Positions 31,690 through 42,228 of a DNA stretch of 64,000 nucleotides are shown piece after piece (position 1 is the first letter of the stretch; each line of letters opens with the position of its first letter). The translations under genes were made by a program, and so were the position numbers. Under the pieces are notes generated by a model. The model ran no database searches. It saw only the letters and a list, made by a program, of their open reading frames with translations, and had not been told where the DNA came from. The DNA is from Hormiphora californensis (lineage: Eukaryota; Ctenophora; Tentaculata; Cydippida; Pleurobrachiidae), in assembly GCA_020137815.1 (NCBI GenBank), contig CM035362.1:3414414-3478413 (forward strand). The letters run 5' to 3'.

Positions 31690-32870
31690 AGTCTAAAAAG
31701 GAGTAGTCTAAAAAGGAGTTGGTGATGTTATGGCGCTATGCCCTTTCGTGGGTATTGTTTGCTATGTGGCTGGTAGTGGAGGGGTGACTGCGTCACCAAC
31801 AGCAAGGGAATTGTGGCCTGTAGAAAGCTGTCTGGCGGCCCTAGACCCCGATTTGATTCTCATCGACATAGAGCTCAGATGGGGTCTGCGGCGCCAGACA
31901 GGTAGAAAGGGGCTTCACATTTCAGTTTCACAAGCAAACAGCTCTTAATTGGTTCTTGCAAAAGCTGTCTTAATTATCTCATAAAACCCAATTAGTGGGT
32001 CTTCAGTTGTGGTTGATTAGAGGTTTAGTTGATTAGAGGCGGGACAGCCCCTCCTTGCAGTAAGTTGACACGCCGCTTTCATGGGTATGGCGTGATATGG
32101 CGTTCGTGGAATTTGGGTTTGACTGAAACTCAATTCCTACACCCTACAACATTTCTTTTTAATATCGCCCTTTTACTTCTTTTTTCTCGCAACTTCTCCG
32201 TGCCCCTATCTCTTCCACCGTTGTTTGTATGACCCAGGTTTGTATAAAGCGGCTTTGTTAAAGCGCCTTTTCAACAATGTTACAATTACGTTGTTGTGAC
32301 TTGTGATCCAAGGACCAAGCTTTATCTTGGCCAAGATCGAATAAAGTATTGATCTGTGATACCTAGAGGAGTGGAACCCACTCACTAAGATGTGATATAA
32401 AATTCAACCCTCTCCGCATTCCGATCACTGATATGTGTGCCTGAAATTGAGGTTTACCGTTTACCCCAAATTTACTTCCCATAATTTGTCTTGCAGTATT
32501 CTGCACTCTAGTGTATTTGCCAGTCGAGTCAATTATAATAGTGTGCAACTTCATGTAAACTACCAAAATTACTACTCACTAAATTTGTTCCTGAGAAAAT
32601 TTTTATGAAGGAGCTGCAGCCCTAACCACCACTCCCTTCCCTCACAGTGATAAATCGTTGCTATGCTCGGTCGAATTGTTCTTGGTTTCTGTCAAAGGAA
32701 TGGGACAACAGGAGTTGGAGGACAAATAATTTCAGCTCTCGCTCGATCCAGTTCAGGTAAGATGTTTGTTTGTCTGTCAGATCTTTCACTTTGTATTGTG
32801 TACAATTCATTATGTATTGTTTTTTACTTTATATTTGTCCGTGTGGGACCCTCACATCGGATGACTTCCT
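31690..32870. other. No supported gene
   Basis: Unique-looking AT-rich sequence. A short frame at 32,663 (MLGRIVLGFCQRNG...) ends at a usable donor (cag/gtaagatg) after an acceptor-like ccctcacag, so a small exon is conceivable, but no continuation was found. Confidence 0.4.
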
Positions 32871-32872
32871 CT

Positions 32873-32960
32873 TGTAGCTGTCACGCAGACAGTCTTTTTA
32901 ACTATTAGTATTGTTCTACAATAATTATACGGCTGTCTGTGTGACACTGTCACAAACTGT
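32873..32960. repeat. Hairpin MITE, about 88 bp
   Basis: tgtcacgcagacagtctttt at the left is inverted as cggctgtctgtgtgacac at the right, with an AT-rich middle. Confidence 0.7.
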
Positions 32961-33142
32961 TATAGTTGTCTATGAATTAGAAATCAGAATTTGTTACATG
33001 AGTAATTTTATCAATATCATGGCTTGGTGACATTGACACCTAGTGCATGCGAGATCGAGGTCGCGCAGCGACCGAGATCGAGCTCGCACATAGGTGTCCG
33101 CTCCGCCCCCTAAAAAAGGGTCGTGTCTTTCAAGCCAAATTG

Positions 33143-34679
33143 GGCAATTTTGCATTTGCGGGCATCGCACTATAGACGCAGTACCCACGTACTATAGACG
33201 CATTATAGACGCACTATAGACGCATTATAGACGCAGTATAGACACACGCAATATAGACGTACTTTCGTAAGCAGCAGTATAGACGCAGTATAGGCGCATT
33301 ATAACAGCAATATAAACGCATTTTTATAGACGCGACGCAGTATAGCCGCATTATAGGCGCACTACCCACCCCAAAATCACTTTATAGACGCACTATAGAC
33401 GCATTATAGACTGACTATAGCAGCACCATAAACGCTACATAGACGCATATAGACGCATGATAGAAGCATTATAGACGCAAATCGCTTTTTATAGACGCCG
33501 CGTCTATAAAAAACGTGCTTTTTTAAGAAGCACTATAGACGTACTCCAGGCTACAGTGCGATATTTGAGGCGCAGTTGGGCGTTTTATAAACGCATTTTT
33601 GTCGCATATAAAAGGAAGCAGTATAGACGCATTATAGACGCATTATAGCCGCATGTGTGCGAAATCGATAAAGACGCAATGTAGACGCAAAATAAAAAGG
33701 AGAGGGAGGGAGAGGGAAGGAGTGAGGGAGAGGGAAGGAGAGGGAAAGAGGGAAAGAGAGGGAGGGACTGAGGGAGGGATACAGGGACAGAAACAGAGAT
33801 AGACGGATAAAGACCTGAGACAGAAGGACAGAGTAAGATGGAAAGAGAGTGATATATAGGGACGGAGTGAGAGATGGAAACAAACGGACAGAGACAGACG
33901 GACGGACAAACACGCGCTTACTATCTCCCTCTCTGTCTCACTCTCTCTCTCCATCTTAATCTCTCTCCATCTTACTCAATACTCTGTCCGTCTGTCTCAG
34001 ATCTGTGTCCATCTGTGTCCATCTGATCTGTCTCTGTATCCCTCCCTCTTTCCCTCTCCTTCCCTCTCCTTCCCTCTCCTTCCCTCTCCCTCCCTCCCTC
34101 CCTCTAGTCTCTCTCCCTCTCCTTCTTATTTTGCGTCTATATTGCGTCTTTATCGATTTCGCACACATGCGGCTATAATGCGTCTATAATGCGTCTATAC
34201 TGCTTCCTTTTATATGCGACAAAAATGCGTTTATAGTACGCCCAACTGCGCCTCAAATATCGCAGCGTGCGTCTGAGTACGTCTATAGTGCTTCTTAAAA
34301 AAGCACGTTTTTTATAGACGCGGCGTCTATAAAAAGCAATTTGCGTCTATAATGCTTCTATCATGCGTCTATATGGGTCTATGTAGCGTTTATGGTGCTG
34401 CTATAGTCAGTCTATAATGCGTCTATAGTGCGTCTATAAGGTGATTTTGGGGTGGGTAGTGCGCCTATAATGCGGCTATACTGCGTCGCGTCTATAAAAA
34501 TGCGTTTATATTGCTGTTATAATGCGCCTATACTGCGTCTATACTGCTGCTTACGAAATTACGTCTATATTGCGTGTGTCTATACTGCGTCTATAATGCG
34601 TCTATAGTGCGTCTATAATGCGTCTATAGTACGTGGGTACTGCGTCTATAGTGCGATGCCCGCAAATGCAAAATTGCCG
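33143..34679. repeat. 1.5-kb palindrome built from a TATAGACGCA decamer
   Basis: Left arm 33,143-33,905, right arm about 33,930-34,679, inverted throughout: gcaattttgcatttgcgggc, acgtactatagacgc, catataaaaggaagcag and the purine/pyrimidine stretches all recur in complement. The arms are mostly runs of tatagacgca and close variants (ttatagacgcac, tataaacgca). Confidence 0.95.
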
Positions 34680-34687
34680 CCAAATTG

Positions 34688-35500
34688 CACGTGATCCACT
34701 GGATCGATTTGCATCCGGTTTGTCGCAAAAGACTACAAATTGATCCTAATATACTGGAAAATACCCGAGAAGTTTGTCTGTCAACAGGAAGTGGGTCAAA
34801 ATTGACACTGAAGTCAAGTCTATAATCTGGCTTCCGAGCCTTTTTGCACCACTCCCAGTAGGGTCTGACGGTCATCAACGCTGAAATAGGCAACAACGTG
34901 TTTCTGAATGTGCTTTTCAATACGAATCCAACGCAACCGGAATTATCTTTCTATCTTGTCGGGAAGTATTGCCCCCTGATACCCCCAAAAACCCCAATTT
35001 CATGCACGCGAGCCTATCCTTACCTGTAATTATAGGGCATAGGCAAATTGGCTCGCGCGCAGCCCTTTTGCCGGTTTTTGGGGGCGATACTTCCCGACAA
35101 GATAGAAAGCTAATTCCGGTTGCGTTGGATTCGTATTGAAAAGCACATTCAGAAACATGTTGTTCCCTATTTCGGCGTTGATGACCGTCAGACCCTAACT
35201 CCCAGACGGTTTAGAATGAATCTGAGGGTATCAGAAGATAGGTTGAACTCGTGTGAGTACTGGAAAATACCCGGCATTAATAGCTGATGCTAATTGCATC
35301 AACATATCTCCCAATATCTAAATCGCATGGGCGTAGTGCAAAAACTCTCGGAAGCCAGAATATAGATTTGACTTCAGTGTCAATTTTGACCCACTTCCTG
35401 TTGACAGACAAACTTCTCGGGTATATTTTTCAGTATATTAGGATCATTTGTAGTCTTTTGCGACAAACCGGATGCAAATCGGTCCAGTGGATCGCGTGCA
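34688..35500. repeat. 0.8-kb palindrome adjoining the decamer palindrome
   Basis: The left arm starts cacgtgatccactggatcg and the right arm ends gtccagtggatcgcgtg. Matching inner words include tttgtctgtcaacaggaagt, cattgaaaagcacattc and gatgaccgtcagaccct in inverted order. The right half has an extra stretch at about 35,207-35,338 that has no partner. Confidence 0.9.
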
Positions 35501-35716
35501 ACATCCCTTGAAAGATCTTGGTCGCGCACGGTGTCTATGTCACCAATATCATGGCATTGGCTCACAAGTCACAGTTTACACATGCTCATGTTACATGATA
35601 AGTTTAATGTGTAAACTTTCGATAATCGATACGGATATCTGTATACATTTTCTAAAATTATATGGCCATGGGTTATCATTATCAATATCAGTATCAGCCA
35701 GAGCTGTTTGATATTT

Positions 35717-35763
35717 GGAACAATTTTAGTTGAGTTGCTAGCAACTCAACTAAAATTGTTCCA
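35717..35763. repeat. Perfect 46-bp hairpin
   Basis: ggaacaattttagttgagtt is followed by gctagc and then its exact complement. A second small palindrome of tgtgagctca units follows directly. Confidence 0.9.
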
Positions 35764-38060
35764 ATGTGAGCTCAATGTGAGCTCACATTTAATGTAACAT
35801 ACTATCATGATCATGCTATGTCTGTATCAGTATATGGAGCGTTATTCAAACACTTAGGCCCGACTAGGAGAGGTTGATAATTTCTTGTTTTGTCTTGAAA
35901 TTGAGTTTTGCAACTTTCAAAATCAATCTTTGCGTCTAAATACAAATTCTTCGACTAGTTCGACTAGTGAGTTCTAGTTTTAATTGTTTTCCTAAAAAAC
36001 TATTAAGTTTCTCTCCCTCCTCTTTCTGTTTTCCTCTCTTTACAATTGAAACTTCCAAGGATGGATTACTTCAAAGACTATAAATTCCATGGTAAACAAA
36101 AACGTCTCTAGTAATTGTTCAGAGCTCAGTTAGCTAAGAAGTAAGAGTCAAATATTCAAATAATTCAATCTTGGTTTTGCTCTTCTAGTAGTCCTATATG
36201 CAATGCAATGAGAGTCCTACTCCTATGAGAGTCTCTTTCTTAACCTTCTAATCTTGTACCACTATATACCACTACCAAAGAACCAAGCAGCAGGCTGCGG
36301 GAGAGATTTGGATTGTTCACTGAATAATCCAAATCTCTGAATAATTCAGTGGTTCTTAAGATAATCCAAATTTGAGAAATTTCTCTCATTGAGAGAAAGA
36401 GTCCAACTGTTCTTGAGAGTCTTTGGACTTGGAGCATGAGCCCAATTGAAGGAAAATGGGTGCATTGAGCAAGTCCTTGCAAGGGAAATTGTTTGAATAA
36501 ATGTAGCAGTATATCCTAGGCCCCCCGTGTGTGGGAATTCCACGTGCCGGCTCATTGCTCAAGCTATCTCTTATTTGGCCTATCTCTTATTTTGCCTGAG
36601 TGAGATCGAGGTCGCGGAGCGAGAATAGGTTGCAAATATGGAGCCAAATCTCTTATAAGGCATGTATACATGCCTTATAAGAGATTTGGCTCCATATTTA
36701 TATCTATAGATTTAAATGGTACCACTAAAATCGAAAGAAAGTCTACCACTAGCAGTCAGTGGAAGCTTATAGTAGTGGTTTATATGATACAAGAAATAGA
36801 GTTAGACTTAGCTTTATTACTCAAGTAGATTATGATTAGTTAGCTTAGGGAGCAGACATAGTAGTCAGACAATGACATCATATAACATGTTAAATAAATA
36901 TGACACATGACACATCATGAAATGAGATTCACTTTATATTTCCTTAGCATTTTATATTTATTTAGCGGCTATGTATATAATCCACTTCTAGCACCCTATG
37001 CTACGGTATTCTACGTTCCAATACCCATATAATATGCAGGCTCAGTATATTACTCTTTCCGGTTTAGAACCTTGAAAATAGTTTGACATTCTCAATGATC
37101 AACTGGTTTTATACGACTCCCAATTTTTATACCCGCTGTATTGCAGCTTCTGATCGGGTTCTATTAATTTGTCTCTCACACTAACCAACTTGAGCTCATG
37201 GGCCGGTGTTCACAGCGGATCGGGAATATATACAGCCAATTGATTAATTCCGATTGACCACAATCAATCAAATTCAATAGATTGTGAGACAAATTACGGT
37301 CATGAATCCTATAGCTTTACTAGGCTTACTCGTTAGAAAATATTTTCTATTGCCAAAATTTAATTTCTTCTTTATTTCGCCGATTGATGCCAGGTGTCAC
37401 GCCATGCAGCTGCCAATACCATACGGTCATTGACCTCAAATCAATGACTTGGCACCTTATTATATCAAGTTCTCTGTATCTATAACAGGGATGGTGTACT
37501 ATACTATTCTGTGTTGTTTGATTTTAACTAAATAAGAATGGTCGACTTGTTATTTTTGACACACTAGAGAAATCTTGTTTGGCAACCGCTTCTCTCCAAA
37601 ATAGGAAGAACTATGAGAGAAGACACTATAGTATTGACATGATCTTTCAGTGAAAACAATTTTGCATTTCCGGTTAGATAATAATTTTCGTAATTTCAAT
37701 GCGATATCAATTGAATGGCATTCAATTCTCTATGCTAGTGAAACGTAGACTCTGTTTCAAACTCTCTCGCACTATAACACGTGCACAGCCATGCCTTCAC
37801 ACTTATTATTGTTTAGTCGGACCCCATGAGTTCAATTTGGTACTACGCGATGCGCCGATGCCTATATCGAGTTGACAGAAATTGTCGACACTAAGTTAAA
37901 GTACTAGTCGCAATATATGTTAAATTGGAATCTGGATCAGTGGACCTGGAATGACTAAATCATTTAGTAAATGTTCCATTCTGTTCATTTGCATTGTTGC
38001 AAGTAATGAATCAATAAGTTGACTCTAATAATGCCCTCCCCGACAGCACTATTACTATTA
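35764..38060. other. No supported gene; small hairpins
   Basis: AT-rich sequence without a convincing exon. It contains inverted pairs around 36,300-36,370 (gagatttggattgttca, aataatccaaatctct) and a clean hairpin at 36,638-36,700 (atatggagccaaatctctta, loop catgtatacatg). The word gagatcgaggtcgcggagcg (36,602) resembles the left interior of the element at 33,024 (about 33,050). Confidence 0.6.
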
Positions 38061-38066
38061 GGCTAC

Positions 38067-38360
38067 GGGGGGGGGGGGGGGGGGTGGTTAAACATTAAAC
38101 ATAGTTTACTGCTATGTGATTGCATGGTAGATACCACGCAATCCTCAAGATTAGGATCATGGCCCACGTACACAGATACTGACAGTAGTGTCCCTTTTAT
38201 AAGATCTTGTGTGTGTCTAGTTTATGTGTATTGCGGTGGTTATTAACATATTGAGAAACAAATAAATTAAAATTCCTAAAAATATTAAGAAACCGCCCGG
38301 GGGCTCTCTCCTTCCCCTCCCTTCCCCCCTTTTCTCTCTCTCTTTTCTTTCTCCCTCTTC

Positions 38361-38422
<62 letters not shown>

Positions 38423-38470
38423 TTCCCCATCTCTCTCTCCCCTTCCCTCCTCTCTCTCTTTTCCCCCCAC
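38067..38470. repeat. Poly-G tract and (CT)n microsatellite
   Basis: About 18 consecutive G bases with one T near 38,085, then, after about 200 bp of unique sequence, a pyrimidine-rich (CT)n block at 38,303-38,470. Confidence 0.95.
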
Positions 38471-38479
38471 TTTTCTCCC

Positions 38480-39430
38480 GCTTGAATTTAAAAATTTTTA
38501 ATGTAATTAACCATTTTCCAATCCAATTTCCTGGTCTTTAATTTTTTTTATTCCGATTTTTTGTTCCATCTCCATTTTACCCATATTCCCAGTTTGACTC
38601 GTTTTTTATATGTTTTAATTTTTCCAGTAATCAGACATTTTAAACCAACCTGGCGCCGATTTGGGCCCTTCCCCTTTTCATTTTATTCATACCAACCTTT
38701 TTTTAAAAACGCTAAAGTTGGCTTTTACTAAAAAATTTTCAAATTTTCTGTTTTTGTTTTTTATTCCGGGGCTTTTTAATAAAGGAAGTTTAATCCAGGA
38801 ATTCATTAGCGTTTAATGGTTTTCCAAGCCAAAGCCAATAAAGGTTTATTTTAATTCCTTTTCCTCCTAACCCCCAAATCCTTTAATTTTTTCATTACAT
38901 GGGCTTCCCAAAAATAATCCCTTTTTGGGGTTAAAACATCCAAATATCAAAGGGATGGGTATTTTCCCCTAAGATCACAGAATTTTCCACTTTTCCAATT
39001 AATGTGATAAGTTCGTAAAATAAAACTTACTGATTGGGAAACCCGTAACTACAACATTTTATTTATTGGTTTGGGGGGAAACTTTAAAAATTTTTATTGG
39101 TTATTTTTTATTAGTTTGGAGGGGAAAAGGTTTAAAACTTGAATTCATTTTTTCCCCCCCAAAATAGCATTTTAAATTTAGCCAACCGTTCTTTACGGGT
39201 TGGTGGGAAAAAGGGTTAAGTACGGCTTGCCCCCGTTCCCTTTTTTAAAAATTCCGATTTTTAAAACCCAAAAGAAGGGTTAGAAAATTTTAATTTCCAA
39301 ATATGATTTTTTAACCCCCCGGCATCCCAGATGTTTTAGAAGAAACATAACAAAAAATTGGTTCCACGTTATTTTTGTGAAATACCCAAAAAGGGGGCCT
39401 TAAAACCCGGGATTTTTAAACGGACAAAAT
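38480..39430. other. Low-quality-looking sequence with homopolymer patches
   Basis: Nearly every few bases is a homopolymer run of three to eight (ttttccccccccaaaa, gggggaaac), unlike the sequence on both sides. No frame, motif or repeat could be followed. The missing first exons of the carbonic anhydrase gene should lie here or upstream. It resembles 44,890-46,190 in texture. Confidence 0.65.
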
Positions 39431-39463
39431 CAGGGGCCTCCTAAAGCCCACCATTTAATCCAG

Positions 39464-41382
39464 GTGTTGCGATGGCTCGACAAAGTCCTATTGATATCAA
39501 CGGAGACGTGCAAACTGCATCTTTACCAACCCTAAAGATACAATTCGAGAATCTTCCTACACCCCTGGTTGCCCAGGTAATTCACACTGTTGAGTACGTA
39601 TCCGAATCAGGAAATACTGGTCCCTGATTGGCTGAAAACCAGTCACGTGACCTAAACAACGAGTTCTGATTGGTTGTTTACTTGTTTCGGTCGGTTACAG
39701 AGCAACTTACAAAAAAGTTCGGGTACTTTAGTGTTTGGGGTATAAATGTTGCATATGTTTGTGTAGCTGGTAGGGGAATACAGTAATGCCTGAATCTAGG
39801 AGATTCAGTCATGACCCCCCGAAAACTCAGACCCAATTGTTTTATTTTCAGAATACCGGTTCTACACTTCACATCGAGTGCGTGGGAAAAGTTAAAGGGA
39901 CTCTAACTGGCGGTCCGGTAAGTCACGTCCTTCTTTCCTCCAATTCTCTGAGTTTTGTTCAAATCCCCGGGGAGAGGAAGAGGGTCGAGCAAGCCAATTT
40001 TTATCTGTTCCCACAATAAAGTAGTAATGATTTTGAACCCCCCAGTCCCTCACACTCCCTCACGCAGGTTGGTAAGGAACAGTACACCCTGCAGCAGTTC
40101 CACTTCCACTGGGGTCACTGTGCCTCCCAGGGCTCTGAACACACCATAAACGGACAAAAATACAGCGCGGAACTACATTATGTCTTTAAGAATGAGGTTA
40201 GTTTATCTCTTGAGTTTTGAAGTTTCAAACTATGTACTTGGTGACATAGACACCTGGCGGGAGTCGCGCCAGGTGTCTATGTCACCAAACTACATGACTG
40301 TAGATTTTTGTAGTTTTTTGTAGTTTTTTGTAGCTTTTGTAGTTTTTTGTAGTTTTTGTAGTTATAAATGAGAGATTTTTGAGTAAACTTCAGCTTCAAT
40401 CTCAAGGAACTGAAAATTTCACACCATGCTGACAGAAGATATTTTCCAGAAATATGGATCGATGAACGACGCTGTGTCAAAACCAGACGGACTTGCAGTT
40501 GCCGGGGTTCTCATTTCTGAGTCTCCTGAGAAATCTAATTCCATGCCCGAGCTGTTTGATGTACTTCCCAAGTTAGCCGGTAATTAATTATTTAAATAAT
40601 TAAATAATTACATAATAAACTAGTTAATTTTTAAATTGTGTTTCAACTTCAATTCAAATAGTAGTATTTTCTACCAGAGGCAAAATCAGAAGCGGTTGTG
40701 AGTGATAAGATTGACTTGGTAACTGGTCTCCCCGCCGACAGGACATATTTCACCTACCCTGGCTCTCTTACTACCCCAGGTTCGAACTAAATATAGTTTT
40801 AAAAATGATCAATAATTAGATTAAATTTCTATTGGTCTGTATTATATCTTCCTGCTTCCATGCCTTCCATTTTCCTTTGCGTTGGCAAAATCCAAATCAT
40901 GAATCAATGTCTTTGAGTCTTTCTTTTCTCTATCCCATGAGGATAGGGATTTTGGGAAAGTTTTAACACGCTAACTTCATTATCATGGGAAATATATTCT
41001 TTTTTAATAAAACATACTTATTCACTGGTGAAAAACAACTGGGTGATTTAACTCCCATCCCTCAGGATATAACGAATGTGTGACATGGATTTTATTCAAG
41101 GCCCCTGTAACACTGAACTCAAAGCACATGAATCTACTCAGGTAGGTTAACGGACTTATATAGGACATACCCCCTCCCGAACATACACACTAATATAAAC
41201 CAATGCTCATGGTGTTGTGAATTGTCTACAAATCGCAATTTTAATTGTGTGTGGCATCAAACCTTAACCAATTCTCTACATATATTTTCAGACAAATGAA
41301 CAGTAGTAACGGTGGAAAGATCAAAAACAACTGGAGAGAAGTCCAAGATCTGTCAAACAGAAAGGTCTCTGTTTGCTGCTAA
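39464..41382 (+). CDS. Alpha carbonic anhydrase, 5' end missing
   Basis: Seven exons: 39,464-39,576, 39,852-39,917, 40,068-40,196, 40,450-40,579, 40,678-40,779, 41,066-41,141 and 41,292-41,382 (TAA), all with GT-AG and consistent phases; about 235 residues. It catalyses CO2 hydration to bicarbonate. Exon 1 here reads RQSPIDING. The zinc ligands are in QFHFHWG (two His) and ELHYV (third His), and the gate residues in GSEHT (Glu) and PGSLTTP (Thr). [11 protein letters not shown] and ECVTWILF are standard family blocks. Where human CA II has its proton-shuttle His64 (NGH), this protein has NTGST, so the shuttle His appears absent. The N-terminal 25-40 residues, including any signal peptide, are not found. 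The C-terminus is short and ends in CC. Introns 1 and 3 hold MITEs. Confidence 0.93.
39600..39700 (-). mobile_element. CCAAT/E-box MITE in carbonic anhydrase intron 1
   Basis: Inverted orientation: gaatcaggaaatactggtcc, cctgattggctg, cagtcacgtgacc, ctgattggttgtttac, tcggtcggtta. The left TIR is degraded. Confidence 0.9.
40238..40288. mobile_element. 51-bp minimal relative of the TTGGTGACA element
   Basis: A near-perfect hairpin: ttggtgacatagacacctgg, a short GC-rich loop, and the complement. It has the same ends as the 2.5-kb element at 33,024-35,546. Flanks actatgtac and actacatga are similar, as expected of an old 9-bp target duplication. It lies in carbonic anhydrase intron 3. Confidence 0.7.
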
Positions 41383-41659
41383 ATAATGACACTCCCATCC
41401 TACGATTGCTGCCATTTTATCATTTATGACCAATTATTTCTGACCAATTATCACATCCAAGAAACATTTTAACTGTATTTTTGTGACCGATAAGGATTTT
41501 AGCCTGCTGTTTTTTGCCAGAGTATGTTTTTTTGACCAGTTATATGTTTTTCCGATAGATAAATCAGTATGAAGCGAAGATTTAAGTCTCTTTGAACCGT
41601 ATTATTGTCGAACGCTATTTACAATCTTCTTTAGTTAAAAGAAAATGGGAGTTTTTCAG

Positions 41660-41679
41660 TTTATTGTTTTCCCATTAAA
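41660..41679. terminator. Convergent poly(A) signals
   Basis: AATAAA on the minus strand (41,665-41,660), 94 bp past the pseudokinase stop, and ATTAAA on the plus strand (41,674-41,679), about 290 bp past the carbonic anhydrase stop. If both are used, the two transcripts overlap at their 3' ends. Position is seen; use is inferred. Confidence 0.45.
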
Positions 41680-41758
41680 TATGTACAACCGCTGCTAACT
41701 TGTTGAGTAACAACTCCTAACAGGTGGTGATGGAATAGAAAGGACCGTTTCAGTTATC

Positions 41759-42158
41759 TCATTGCATGTCCCCAGCCGTCATATTGAGAGCTCTGGCAAG
41801 CGCATCGGGGTCACTGAAATAGATATTAGTGAATAACAGGGATCAGAGGGGGAGTGAATAACAGGGATAAGTTGTTGAGTTAGGGGGTGTGAATAACAGG
41901 GGATTAGGGGATTAAGGAATTAGGGAATATCAAGAAAAGAAGAGTTTAGAGAGAAAGAACTCACTCAAAATCAATTTTATCAGTTGTAATCTCATCTTCA
42001 CCATCATCAGTTTCAACAAAAGCTGTTTCAACTTCTTCGAGAGGCGTTTTTGTGTCGTACCGGGCTAGGACACGGGAAATCTGGAGACTGCCTTTCTGGG
42101 CCAGCTGGGGGAGGGGAGATGTGACGTCATGGTTCGAGCCAGACAGTTCATAGGGTTG

Positions 42159-42228
<70 letters not shown>

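Larger units (their letters stand above)
33024..35546. mobile_element. 2.5-kb element with 9-bp target duplication, built of two palindromes
   Basis: Flanked by TATCATGGC (33,015-33,023 and 35,547-35,555). Termini are TTGGTGACATTGACACC and GGTGTCTATGTCACCAA, inverted. A 9-bp duplication is typical of Mutator-like elements. Inside are two separate long palindromes (33,143-34,679 and 34,688-35,500). No transposase frame. A minimal 51-bp relative with the same ends lies at 40,238-40,288. Confidence 0.8.

Noticed and set aside
32663-32757. First exon of a mitochondrial-type protein (MLGRIVLGFCQRNG)
   Set aside because: An acceptor, ATG and donor are present, but no continuing exon was found and the peptide is too short to judge.
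33632-34168. Frames of 70-103 codons in the decamer palindrome
   Set aside because: They are mirror-image readings of purine/pyrimidine-rich palindrome arms.
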